Shown here: positions 16,714 through 25,351 of the stretch, piece by piece
Numbering within the stretch: position 1 is the first letter of the stretch
Layout of the letters: the number at the start of each line of letters is the position of its first letter
Source of the DNA: Pseudomonas baetica
GTDB lineage: Bacteria; Pseudomonadota; Gammaproteobacteria; Pseudomonadales; Pseudomonadaceae
Assembly: GCF_002813455.1 (NCBI RefSeq)
Contig: NZ_PHHE01000001.1
Span: forward strand, 5,638,001-5,702,000
Length of the DNA stretch: 64,000 nt
Direction of reading: 5' to 3'
Position numbers and translations under genes: made by a program
Notes under the pieces: model-generated
Databases searched by the model: none
What the model saw: only the letters and a program-made list of their open reading frames with translations
Told to the model about the DNA's origin: nothing

Positions 16714-19700
16714 TTAAGCCCCGCTCATTCTGCTTTGTTCGGTCAGCAGCAGTTGTTGCTGCAGCGCTTGCTCCAGATCGAGCATCGCCAGATTGCTGGC
16801 TTCGCGTCGTCGACGGATCTCCTCGGCTGGCAATGTCTGCTGGCAAGCCTGCTCCAGTGCATCGCAGCAGGTGATGAGTTGCCTTGCCTGAGCGATGCGT
16901 GCCGCACCTTTGATTTTATGGGCGAGGAGTGCCAGCGCCTGATGATCGGTATCCGGCGACAATCCCAGCAACTCCTGACGATCGAGGCGATTACTGTTGA
17001 GCAACTCGGTCATCAGCCGCAGCGCCTGAGCCGGACTGCCTCCTGTCAACACACTCAAACCGTCAAAGTTGAATGTCTGGCTCGGGATCGACGGGCAAAT
17101 GCCGCTGACCCATTGGCTCAGGACACTCAGGCTCAGCGGCTTGAACAGGCAATCGTTCATCCCCGCCTGTTTGCAGCGTTGAATCTCTTCCGGCAAGGCG
17201 TTGGCGGTGAACCCCAGCACGGTGCACGGTGGTTGCTGCAACTGTTTCTCGTGCTGACGAATGGCACGGGTCAATTCGTAACCGTTCATCAGCGGCATGT
17301 TGCAGTCGGCGATCACCAGGTCGAATTGCCCGTTTTTCCATCGTTCGAAGCCACTGCAACCGTCCTGCGCAACGCTGAAGTGATGGCCGAGAAACTCCAG
17401 TTGCTGACACATCAGCAGACGATTGGCAGGATGATCGTCCACCACCAGAACGTTCAGGGGCAATGAGTGGGGCGGTATCGCCGGCGCGACTTTTTGCGGC
17501 GCCGTTTCCGCCGGCAAGGTTTCGATGGGCAGGGAAATGATCACCCGGGTACCGATGCCCAGTTGACTGCTCAGTTGCAGCTGTCCGCCCATCATCTGGC
17601 ACAGGCTGCGGCTGATGACCAGCCCCAGTCCGGCGCCGCTGCGGCTGCGCTGGGTACCGTTGTCAGCCTGGGCAAAGGGTTCGAACAGGCGCTGTTGATC
17701 CTCGGCGCTGATGCCGACACCGCTGTCCTGTACGGTCAGCTGGATCAGTGAGTGTGCCTGATCGCCGCCGGTGATCAGGTCGAGGGTGATGCGCACATGC
17801 CCTGATTCGGTGAATTTGATGGCATTGCTGATGAGGTTCGACAGCACCTGCTTGAAACGCAGCGGGTCAAGTTGCACATCGACGGACAGCTCTGGCGGAT
17901 TGACCGTCAACAACAGGGACAGGTTTTTCTGCCGGGCCAGACCGTCGAAAATACGCACCACCGAGCTGACGGTGGCGATCAGGTTGACACGCTCGGGGCT
18001 CAGGCTCAGACGTCCGGATTCGATGCGGGCGATGTCGAGAATGTCGCCGATCAGCCCCAACAGGTCCTTGGCTGAGTGGTAGGCGGTGTCGATCGATGAA
18101 CGATCGGGGTGCTGCGGGTCGATGCGCCTGAGCGTCAGTTCTAGCATGCCGATCACGGCATTCATGGGCGTTCGGATCTCATGGCTCATTGTGGCGAGAA
18201 AGGTGCTTTTGGCCCGATTGGCATCGACCGCCTGATCTTTGGCGGCACGCAGATCGTCCATCAGCTGGCGACGCTCGCTGATGTCGATCCAGCCGCCGAT
18301 GATGCCCTGGACGTCGCCGCTGGAGTCGCGGTAGGGCAGGATCCAGTGATAAATCGTCAGGCGCTGATTGCCGATGTGCAGCGGCCGGTCGAGTAGCAGC
18401 GGCTCGCCTTCAGCGACGACCCGTTGGTAATCGGCGTGAAAGGCGCGGGCCTCGAAAACGTTGCTCAGGGTGCCCTCCATCACACTCTTGCCTATCACTT
18501 CTTCACGCCGGGCGTTGAATACTTCCAGGTAACTGTCGTTGCAGCTTTGCAGTAATCCCGCTCGGTCACGTACGTAAATCGGGTGCGGCGTACCATTGAC
18601 CAGCGAGCGCATGAACTCGAACTGATCGCTCAAGGCCCGTTCGGCGGTCTTGCGCTGAATGATCTGGTGGCGCATGTAGGCGTTCCACGCCAGTAACACC
18701 GACAGAACCAGGCAAGCACCGAGCATCACTTGATAGAACAGGCGTTGGTAGTTGTGCCAAGTACTTTGCGAGGCGGTCGAGTAACCGCGCCAACGGCCAT
18801 TGATCACGCCCAGCTCTTCGGGGGCAATGCTTAGCAGTGCTTTGTTGATGATCGACGCCAGCTCGGTGTTGTCCTTTGCGGTCGCTAACGAGAAAGCGGC
18901 CTGACCGGTACCGAGGGTGGTAGTGATCTGTAGCGGGCGCTCGAAAATGCGCGATGAGATGAAGTAGTTGGCGATCACCAGCGAATTCACCGCGCCGTCG
19001 ACCCGGCCTTCGGCAAGCATGGCGACGGCGCTGAAGGTGTCCTGAGTTTCGATGAGATGGATGCGCGGAAACTCGCGGCGCAGGTACTCGACCATCGGAT
19101 TGCCCTGAGCGATCGCCACCTGCTTGCTCTTGAGCTGACCCAGATGTGAGGGGCTGTCTGCGCTCTTGCGGGTCAGCAGGACATAGGAGTTCTCCAGATA
19201 CGGGCGACTGAAGATCAACGTCTGTTCACGTTGGGTGGTCGGCAGCAAGGCTGCGATCAGATCGGCCTGATGGCTGTCGATCTGCTGGATCATCTCGGCA
19301 TCGTTACGACTGCGCCTGACCTCGAAGCGCAGGCCGGTCCGCAGGCGGATCAGTTCCAGCAGGTCGGCGCTGATCCCGCGAAAATTACCGTCGCCGTCAA
19401 AGAAGGTCAGCGGCGCGAAGGCCTCGTTCACCACTACGCTGACCACGGGATGTTGTTTGAGCCATTGTGCTTCCTTTGGGCTCAACTGCAGTTTTTGATC
19501 CGTCAGCAGCAGGTCGCTGCCGGCGCTCCAGCGTTTGGCGATGTTGTCACGTTCGCTGCGTGGCACTGCCTTGAGTACGGTATCGATGATGCCCAGCAAT
19601 TGCGCGTTGTTGCGTCGCACGGCGAAGCCGAATCCCTGAGCTTCCTGTTTACCGAAATTGGCCATGCGCACGTTATTGAGGTAGCCCTTGTTGATCATGT

Positions 19701-20358
19701 AATGCGTGGACAGGGTATCGCCAAGGAACACGTCGGCCTGGTCGAACGCCACCGCGTTGATTGCGTTCTGATACGAGGGATAACAGGTGATCAGTGCCTT
19801 GGGGTAAAGCGCCTTGATTTCGGCCAGCGGCAGGTAGTGATAGACCATGCTCAGGCGCAGTCCGGCCAGGCCCTCGCTGAGGGTGCGGGTTTCGCCTTCG
19901 CGGGTGACCAGCACCGGCTGGTCGACGGCATAGGGTTCGGAGAGGGCGAGGTTGGCATTGGCGGCTTCGAAGCCGTTCGCCGTGCCGAGCAGATCGACTT
20001 GCCCATCAAGCAACGCCCGGATCGCGGCATCCCGTGAAGTAAAGCGTTTGACCCGAATCGGCAAGCCTGTAGCCTGACTGAGCAACCCCGCATAGTCGGC
20101 CGTCAATCCTTCGTAATCGCGACCGCTGACCGTCATGTCGAAGGGCGGGTAATCAGGTGTCGAGGTGCCCAGTATCAATTCATTACGGGTCAGCAGCCAC
20201 TGTTGTTGCGGCAGATCGAATACCACCGGTATCGACTCGTTCGCCGATCGACTGAGCAACGCGTAGTCGGGGGACGCCGAGGGCGCGGCAAACACTGGAA
20301 TACTCAGGCACAGGCAAGCACTCAAAACAATCAGGTAGTCCATCAATCGACTGGGCAT
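16714..20358 (-). CDS. rocS2: BvgS/EvgS-type unorthodox hybrid sensor kinase, RocS2-like
   Basis: A 1214-residue phosphorelay kinase. A signal peptide is followed by two tandem periplasmic SBP_bac_3 (Venus-flytrap) domains at about 45-280 and 295-540, and a membrane helix at about 545-565. Then come PAS (about 590-700), HisKA (FLATMSHEIRTPMNAVIGML), HATPase_c (SNLISNAIKFTESG, DSGVGIS, GAGLGLVISR), a receiver (VLVVDDHPANR, acceptor Asp in IADCNMPLMNGYE) and an HPt domain (ALLAHKIKGAARIA). Position beside a LuxR-type regulator and dgt matches RocS2 (PA3044) as I recall it. I use the ATG at 20358, preceded by TGAGAG; a GTG at 20370 overlapping the regulator stop is the alternative. Confidence 0.85.
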   Translation of the reverse strand: MPSRLMDYLIVLSACLCLSIPVFAAPSASPDYALLSRSANESIPVVFDLPQQQWLLTRNELILGTSTPDYPPFDMTVSGRDYEGLTADYAGLLSQATGLPIRVKRFTSRDAAIRALLDGQVDLLGTANGFEAANANLALSEPYAVDQPVLVTREGETRTLSEGLAGLRLSMVYHYLPLAEIKALYPKALITCYPSYQNAINAVAFDQADVFLGDTLSTHYMINKGYLNNVRMANFGKQEAQGFGFAVRRNNAQLLGIIDTVLKAVPRSERDNIAKRWSAGSDLLLTDQKLQLSPKEAQWLKQHPVVSVVVNEAFAPLTFFDGDGNFRGISADLLELIRLRTGLRFEVRRSRNDAEMIQQIDSHQADLIAALLPTTQREQTLIFSRPYLENSYVLLTRKSADSPSHLGQLKSKQVAIAQGNPMVEYLRREFPRIHLIETQDTFSAVAMLAEGRVDGAVNSLVIANYFISSRIFERPLQITTTLGTGQAAFSLATAKDNTELASIINKALLSIAPEELGVINGRWRGYSTASQSTWHNYQRLFYQVMLGACLVLSVLLAWNAYMRHQIIQRKTAERALSDQFEFMRSLVNGTPHPIYVRDRAGLLQSCNDSYLEVFNARREEVIGKSVMEGTLSNVFEARAFHADYQRVVAEGEPLLLDRPLHIGNQRLTIYHWILPYRDSSGDVQGIIGGWIDISERRQLMDDLRAAKDQAVDANRAKSTFLATMSHEIRTPMNAVIGMLELTLRRIDPQHPDRSSIDTAYHSAKDLLGLIGDILDIARIESGRLSLSPERVNLIATVSSVVRIFDGLARQKNLSLLLTVNPPELSVDVQLDPLRFKQVLSNLISNAIKFTESGHVRITLDLITGGDQAHSLIQLTVQDSGVGISAEDQQRLFEPFAQADNGTQRSRSGAGLGLVISRSLCQMMGGQLQLSSQLGIGTRVIISLPIETLPAETAPQKVAPAIPPHSLPLNVLVVDDHPANRLLMCQQLEFLGHHFSVAQDGCSGFERWKNGQFDLVIADCNMPLMNGYELTRAIRQHEKQLQQPPCTVLGFTANALPEEIQRCKQAGMNDCLFKPLSLSVLSQWVSGICPSIPSQTFNFDGLSVLTGGSPAQALRLMTELLNSNRLDRQELLGLSPDTDHQALALLAHKIKGAARIAQARQLITCCDALEQACQQTLPAEEIRRRREASNLAMLDLEQALQQQLLLTEQSRMSGA

Positions 20359-20366
20359 GTTGGCTC

Positions 20367-20993
20367 TCACACGAGTGCGTTACGTTTGGCCATCTCGATA
20401 AGTTCTACAAGGGACTTGGCTTTGAGTTTTTGCATCAGGCGTTTTTTATAGGTGCTGACCGTTTTGTTGCTTAGAAACATGCCTTTGGCAATTTCCTTGT
20501 TGGTGCGTCCCTGGGCAAAGAGTTGCAATACCATCAGCTCGCGATCATTGACGGCCTTGAATAATTCAAGTTCGGCATAGCGCACATCATCACTGCGTAC
20601 CGGATTCAGTGCCTGGCTGGGAAAGTAGTTGTAACCGGATAGAACAGCTTTGATCGCACTGACCAGTTCACTCAGATCCTCTTGTTTGCACACATAACCC
20701 GAGGCGCCCGATTGCATGCAGCGGATGCCGAACAGCGTCGGGCATTGCGCCGTGAGGATCAGGATCTTCAGCGGTGAACCCATGGCGTTGAACCGGGCGA
20801 GGACTTCGAGGCCGTCGAGCTTGGGGATGCTGACGTCAAGGATGACGAGGTCGGGCATGCATTCGCGAACCATCTGCATGGCATCAACCCCATTATCGGT
20901 TTCGCCGACAACCTTATAACCTTCATGCTCCAGCAACATTCGAACGGCAAGACGGATGACCGGGTGGTCGTCGACAATAAAAACGGAGTTCAT
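20367..20993 (-). CDS. rocA2: LuxR/NarL-type response regulator, RocA2-like
   Basis: A 208-residue response regulator. The receiver has the acidic pair VDDH (8-10), phospho-acceptor Asp53 in LVILDVSIPKLDG and the conserved Lys in GYVCKQED. The C-terminal LuxR-type helix-turn-helix lies at about 140-205 (NDRELMVLQLFAQGRTNKEI, KTVSTYKKRLMQKL). The ATG at 20993 has GGGAT upstream and begins MNSVFIVDDHP. It is the first gene of an operon with the BvgS-type kinase and is the likely final acceptor of its phosphorelay. In P. aeruginosa the Roc systems control fimbrial (cup) and efflux genes; targets here are unknown. Confidence 0.85.
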   Translation of the reverse strand: MNSVFIVDDHPVIRLAVRMLLEHEGYKVVGETDNGVDAMQMVRECMPDLVILDVSIPKLDGLEVLARFNAMGSPLKILILTAQCPTLFGIRCMQSGASGYVCKQEDLSELVSAIKAVLSGYNYFPSQALNPVRSDDVRYAELELFKAVNDRELMVLQLFAQGRTNKEIAKGMFLSNKTVSTYKKRLMQKLKAKSLVELIEMAKRNALV

Positions 20994-21261
20994 AATCAAA
21001 TCCCATACGAGCGCGAATAAAGCGCGCACCTTAGCTCAGTTGACTGAGTGGTCGCATGGACTGACATGGCTCTAGTGGCTATATAGGAAAAGTCCTACAA
21101 GTAAAGAAGATTGGCCCTACCACTGAACTGGGCTGTGCGTAAGTAGAGAACACTTTATTTGTTGATTGATGTGATGAAAGTTATCTGCAAGTTGCCGATG
21201 AAAATTCATGTTGTGTTTTGTTTAAAAGTTGCGACGTTTAATCGATTTTCATGCATGGCGA

Positions 21262-21304
21262 TAAAAGGCCAGGCTCGACCGGCCTGGACGGGGCCGGTCG
21301 AGCG
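21262..21304 (-). terminator. Rho-independent terminator of dgt
   Basis: GCTCGACCGGCC pairs perfectly with GGCCGGTCGAGC (12 bp). On the minus strand it is followed by CCTTTTAT. It lies eight bases past the dgt stop codon. Confidence 0.8.
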
Positions 21305-21311
21305 TCGCCGT

Positions 21312-22640
21312 TCAATGATGGGAGCGCCCGGTCATTTCCAGTGCCATGTCGCTGGCATAGCTGTCGGTCATGCCCGCGATGAAGTCGATCATGCGCAGAA
21401 ATGAAGCGTGCAGCGGGCCGTGCGGGTCAGGCGCATTATTGCCCAGCAGATCGAGGATCCTGCGGCTCTTGAACGACGGCGTACGGCCGTTGTGTTGTTC
21501 CAGTGCTGCACCGCAGAACGCGTTGAGGAGAATTTCCAGCGTGGTGTAGGCGCCGATTTCATGCAACGTTTTGCGTTTATCCTGAAAGATCTTCTTGCGG
21601 GCAATGTCCTTGGCGTTCAGCACGCAACGCTTGGCCGGACCGTGCATGTGTTCCACCAGGTCGCCGGCCAAGGTACCTGCGAGCAACGCGTCCTGTTGCT
21701 CGACAAAGGCGCGTGCGGCAGCGTTGGTCAGATGCTCGATGGCTTTGCCGCGCAGAATCGCCAGTTTGCGCCGGCGCGAATCCTGCGGGCCGAGCTGGCG
21801 ATAGGTTTCCGGAAGATCATCACCGACCAGGCCGAGTAGCAGCGACTCGACTTCGGCGTAGTCCAGCAACTCCATCTCCAGGCCATCTTCCAGATCGATC
21901 AGCGCGTAGCAGATATCGTCGGCGGCCTCCATCAGATACACCAGTGGATGCCGCGCCCAGCGCTGTTCTTCCAATTGCGGCAGGCCAAGCTTGTGGGCGA
22001 TCTGCTCCAGCAGCGGCAGTTCGCTCTGATAGCAGCCGAACTTGTGTTTCTTGTAACCCAGGGAGTCTGCGTGACGTGCGGTCCACGGGTATTTCAAGTA
22101 CGTGCCCAGGGTCGCGTAGGTCAGGCGCGTGCCGCCATCGAACTGGTGATACTCCAACTGTGTCAGTACCCGAAAGCCTTGGGCATTACCTTCGAAATTC
22201 AGGAAGTCGCCGCGTTCGGCGTCGCTCATGGCGTCCAGCCAGCCGCGTCCGGCGGCCTGTTGAAACCAGTGGCGAATCGCGTCTTCGCCGGAGTGCCCGA
22301 ACGGCGGATTGCCGATGTCGTGGGCCAGGCAGGCCGACTGCACGACCATGCCCAGATCGCTGGGGTCGCACCATTCAGGCAGGGCGCTGCGCAAGGTTTC
22401 ACCGACCCGCATGCCCAGCGACCGACCCACGCAGCTGACTTCCAGAGAGTGGGTCAGGCGCGTGTGAATGTGGTCGTTGCTCGACACCGGGTGCACCTGA
22501 GTCTTGCGGCCCAGGCGGCGGAAGGCTCCGGAGAAGATGATGCGGTCATGGTCTTTGTGGAACGGGCTGCGGCCAAGTTCTTGCGGGCTGTGCAGCGGCT
22601 TTCCGAGGCGTTCGCGGTTGAGCAGGGTCTGCCAATCCAA
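21312..22640 (-). CDS. dgt: Deoxyguanosine triphosphate triphosphohydrolase
   Basis: A 442-residue HD-superfamily dNTPase that converts dGTP to deoxyguanosine and tripolyphosphate. The metal site is seen as [16 protein letters not shown] and [18 protein letters not shown], with the later Asp in [17 protein letters not shown]. The first residues, [15 protein letters not shown], are typical of dGTPase-like proteins. The EAL gene on the same strand ends 77 bases upstream, so read-through from it is possible. A strong terminator follows. Confidence 0.93.
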   Translation of the reverse strand: MDWQTLLNRERLGKPLHSPQELGRSPFHKDHDRIIFSGAFRRLGRKTQVHPVSSNDHIHTRLTHSLEVSCVGRSLGMRVGETLRSALPEWCDPSDLGMVVQSACLAHDIGNPPFGHSGEDAIRHWFQQAAGRGWLDAMSDAERGDFLNFEGNAQGFRVLTQLEYHQFDGGTRLTYATLGTYLKYPWTARHADSLGYKKHKFGCYQSELPLLEQIAHKLGLPQLEEQRWARHPLVYLMEAADDICYALIDLEDGLEMELLDYAEVESLLLGLVGDDLPETYRQLGPQDSRRRKLAILRGKAIEHLTNAAARAFVEQQDALLAGTLAGDLVEHMHGPAKRCVLNAKDIARKKIFQDKRKTLHEIGAYTTLEILLNAFCGAALEQHNGRTPSFKSRRILDLLGNNAPDPHGPLHASFLRMIDFIAGMTDSYASDMALEMTGRSHH

Positions 22641-22717
22641 GGCTGGTTCTCTCCGTCTGATGACTGTGGGGGGTGTTCTCCTAGCTTCCCGGTTCAGACT
22701 CCAGGCTGCAAGCGTAA

Positions 22718-23881
22718 CTACAGGCCGGCAGCGTCAATATCGATCAACAGCAGGCGCTCACCATTGTCAAAAAACTGCCCGGCCGTCAGACAATACTGAT
22801 TGCTGGTGGCATCGCGGTAAGTGTTGGACAGCGTCAGGCGCCGCTCCTCCCAGCCTTCGGCGAGCAAATGATAGAAGTACGGACGCCATGACCAGTTATG
22901 GCCCAGATAACGGTTGTCGGCGACCCAGCCGTTGTGGCGCCATTCAAGGTTGGGGGTGAGCTGTGTGCCTTGGCGGTCGCACTGATAAAACCGCAGCAAC
23001 CACGGAAAGGCATCCAGTTGTGGCAAGGCGCTGAGCGGCGCATGGGCTTGAGCCCAGGTCTGCAGGATCGCCATCAATGCGCTGAGTTGCTGGCGCATCT
23101 GCATCAATCGCCCGCGCTCGGCCAGTTTCTGTTGCACATAGCGTTGGCGCAGTTCGGCAAAACGCGGCACAAACGCGTCTGTGGAGTAGAACGCTGCCTG
23201 CGCCCGAGCGAACAGAAACCCCTGGACATAACGCGCTCCGCATTCCAGAGCGAAATTCAGTTGGGCCTCGGTCTCGACCCCTTCGGCGATGATCCAGCAG
23301 CCGGTTTTCTCTGCCATCTGCGCCAATGCCTTGACCACGTCACAGCTCGGCCCGCCAAGGGCTGCGGCCTGAAACAGGCGCATGTCGAGTTCGAGAATGT
23401 CCGGCTGCAACGCCAGTACCCGATCAAGCTGCGAGTAGCCGGCGCCAAAATCGTCAATGGCGATGCGTGCACCCGCCTGGCGATATCGCGCAACCACTTC
23501 CGTCAGGCGTTGACTGTTGCCGCCCAGTTCAGTGATTTCGAAAACGATGCGTTGCGGATCGACACCGTGTCGCGCCAGTTGTTTGAGGCTGGGCAGGGCT
23601 TGGTCAGGGCGCAGGCGACTGATCCAGCGCGGCGACATGTTCAGGCTGAGAAACCACTCGGCAGGGGCTTCATGCAGACGGCTCAAGGCGTTGTCACGGA
23701 TCTGCCGATCAAGGCGGCGCAGGGCGATGGCTGGGGTGCGCGGGTCAGTGAACAGCGGCCCGACCGAGGCCAGTTGACCATCGGCCTGACGCAAGCGGCC
23801 CAATGCTTCGACGCCGGCAATACGTCCCGTGGCGGTATCGATAAAAGGCTGAAAGCAGGCGAGCGGTTGCCCGTCGATCAC
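22718..23881 (-). CDS. EAL-domain protein with C-terminal Cache-like domain
   Basis: A 387-residue soluble protein. The EAL domain (about 1-240) has the signature VEALGRLR, Asn in LSLNMSP, Glu in FEITELGG, the metal pair in [18 protein letters not shown] and the Gln in RYVQGFLFA. The catalytic Lys position reads ILELD rather than the usual LKID, so a Glu replaces Lys. The C-terminal part (about 260-387) resembles a Cache/PAS-like sensor ([31 protein letters not shown]) although no membrane helix is present. The GTG start has a strong AAGGAGG. It may hydrolyse or merely bind cyclic-di-GMP. Confidence 0.8.
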   Translation of the reverse strand: MIDGQPLACFQPFIDTATGRIAGVEALGRLRQADGQLASVGPLFTDPRTPAIALRRLDRQIRDNALSRLHEAPAEWFLSLNMSPRWISRLRPDQALPSLKQLARHGVDPQRIVFEITELGGNSQRLTEVVARYRQAGARIAIDDFGAGYSQLDRVLALQPDILELDMRLFQAAALGGPSCDVVKALAQMAEKTGCWIIAEGVETEAQLNFALECGARYVQGFLFARAQAAFYSTDAFVPRFAELRQRYVQQKLAERGRLMQMRQQLSALMAILQTWAQAHAPLSALPQLDAFPWLLRFYQCDRQGTQLTPNLEWRHNGWVADNRYLGHNWSWRPYFYHLLAEGWEERRLTLSNTYRDATSNQYCLTAGQFFDNGERLLLIDIDAAGL

Positions 23882-24006
23882 GGGGCCTCCTTAGTTGTTC
23901 TTGTTCTGATGGAACCCTGTCGACCGGATAGGCATTCAGGACTGAACCTCTGGGTAAAAGAGGTTCATCCCGACGCTATTGCAAGAATGCAGCCAGCTGC
24001 AGTGAC

Positions 24007-24345
24007 TCAGCGTTTGCCCGAGCTTTGCATGACCAGTTTGATCAATGGACCGAGGCTGGTGCCGAGGCGAATCAGGCGGGTCAAACCACCGGTACCGCCG
24101 CTTTTCGCGCCTTTGCCGGTGATAAAGCCCAGCAGCGTCACGGCGGCCACGCCCCACAACGGCGCGTGTTTGATGCCGAATCCGCCCTGCAGGTTCTGCG
24201 TCATGCCGCGCATTCGCTGCAGGGGTTGCAGCACTTGCCCGGCCTCATGGCGAATTTCCTGTCGGTGCATTTCCATGCGCAGACGGATCAGCGCCTTGCG
24301 CATTTCCCGGCGTGAGCTGTTGTGTGGAAGTTCAGGCAGGCTCAT
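24007..24345 (-). CDS. YqjK-like small protein
   Basis: A 112-residue basic protein with an amphipathic, Arg/Met-rich first half and a short hydrophobic stretch (APLWGVAAVTLLGFITG, about 61-77). It is the third gene of a yqjD-yqjE-yqjK-like operon and overlaps the YqjE-like gene by four bases. Assignment as YqjK-like rests mainly on position and size, as sequence conservation in this family is low. The function is unknown; a membrane-associated role is inferred. Confidence 0.6.
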   Translation of the reverse strand: MSLPELPHNSSRREMRKALIRLRMEMHRQEIRHEAGQVLQPLQRMRGMTQNLQGGFGIKHAPLWGVAAVTLLGFITGKGAKSGGTGGLTRLIRLGTSLGPLIKLVMQSSGKR

Positions 24346-24728
24346 GGCAGCAGGCGCTCCCGGTCATTGGCCAATTCTTCCAGGGTGCCGTGGAAGGGCG
24401 AGGATTCATCGAAGACCGCAGCCTTGAGGCGCAACCCGCAGAAGGCAGCTGCCAGCGTATAGAACACACACAGGCCGATGATCGCAGGCAGGCGATAAGT
24501 GTCCCAGAACACAATCAGCACCAAAGTCGACAGGCCGACCAGCAACAGCAGCGCGAACACCAACGCCAGTCCTGCAAACAACAGCAGGCTGACAGTGCGG
24601 GCTTTCTGCTCCTGCAATTCGATGCCGAACAATTCGACATGACTGTGCAGCAGACCAAGGACGGCGGCGCCCAGGCGCCGCGTAGAGGAACGGGTGCCCG
24701 GAATCGGGCCGGATTCGCCGATCGACAT
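24342..24728 (-). CDS. YqjE-like phage-holin-superfamily membrane protein
   Basis: A 128-residue protein with two strong membrane helices at about 50-72 and 78-100 (ARTVSLLLFAGLALVFALLL and LPAIIGLCVFYTLAAAFCGL). This is the YqjE/holin-X layout. The ATG at 24728 gives MSIGESGPIPG; an in-frame ATG at 24797 overlaps yqjD and lacks family character. It starts two bases after yqjD ends and overlaps the next gene by four, so all three are tightly coupled. YqjE is a membrane protein of unknown function in E. coli. Confidence 0.75.
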   Translation of the reverse strand: MSIGESGPIPGTRSSTRRLGAAVLGLLHSHVELFGIELQEQKARTVSLLLFAGLALVFALLLLVGLSTLVLIVFWDTYRLPAIIGLCVFYTLAAAFCGLRLKAAVFDESSPFHGTLEELANDRERLLP

Positions 24729-24730
24729 AA

Positions 24731-25045
24731 TCAGCGCCGAGTGGCCAGCAGGCCAATCAGAAAGCCTACGCCGGCAGCGATGCCAACCGACTGCCACGGG
24801 TTGGCCGATACATAGTCTTCGGTGGCGGTCACTGCAGCCTGGCCACGATCACGCAAAGTGTCTTCGGTCAGCTTCAGGGTTTCGCGCGCACGCAGCAGGC
24901 TGTCGTGGATTTGCTCACGCAGTTCATCGGCCTGGTCGCCGGCCAGGGTGGCGGTGTGCTCGAGCAACCGTTCGGTGTCGGCGACCAGGGTCTGGAAGTC
25001 GTTCATGAGGATTTCTTGAGCAGTCTTTGCCTTGATGCTGGCCAT
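24731..25045 (-). CDS. DUF883 family protein (YqjD/ElaB-like, ribosome-associated membrane protein)
   Basis: A 104-residue DUF883 protein. It is mostly a long amphipathic helix (about 10-75), ending in the hallmark ENPWQSVG-like segment (ANPWQSVGIAAGVGFLIGLL), a C-terminal membrane anchor, and terminal Arg-Arg. In E. coli YqjD binds ribosomes and tethers them to the inner membrane in stationary phase, under RpoS control; I infer a similar role. GGAGATCCACCC precedes the ATG. It is the first gene of the three-gene operon, divergent from the ammonium transporter. Confidence 0.85.
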   Translation of the reverse strand: MASIKAKTAQEILMNDFQTLVADTERLLEHTATLAGDQADELREQIHDSLLRARETLKLTEDTLRDRGQAAVTATEDYVSANPWQSVGIAAGVGFLIGLLATRR

Positions 25046-25116
25046 GGGTGGATCTCCGTAAGTGGCGTCTGAAGCGTTCGAGTATGAGCCTTGTGTGAAG
25101 GTTCAGTACAAATGAC

Positions 25117-25132
25117 TGGTACAGCTTTTGCT
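25117..25132 (+). promoter_or_regulatory. Probable sigma-54 promoter of the ammonium transporter gene
   Basis: TGGTACAGCTTTTGCT fits the RpoN pattern TGGCAC-N5-TTGC, with GG at 25118-25119 and GC at 25130-25131 exactly ten bases apart. Nitrogen control through NtrC would suit the downstream gene. It implies a leader of about 210 nt to the chosen start. Confidence 0.65.
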
Positions 25133-25238
25133 ACGTCGTGGTGCGTTGTCCGGCGAGTGTGCGTTGTTGTCGGGCAGCGCGCCGGGAAAACCTTAACTCA
25201 AATAATCCCGGTTCGTGTCAGGACATCAACCTTGTGCG

Positions 25239-25320
25239 CCAAAGCGGTTCATCGGACAGGCATATCCGTGACTGCCGGGTCGCAACTTGGCGCATGAATT
25301 GTCCGCATGAACCGCTTTGG
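25239..25320 (+). repeat. 14-bp perfect inverted repeat in the amt leader
   Basis: CCAAAGCGGTTCAT (25239-25252) is repeated in reverse complement as ATGAACCGCTTTGG (25307-25320), and flanking bases add partial pairing (GGAC/GTCC). In RNA it would form a long stem enclosing about 54 nt. The second arm contains the alternative ATG at 25307. Confidence 0.75.
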
Positions 25321-25351
25321 TGCCTTTTTTCAGCCTTCAGGTCTGCCCTCC

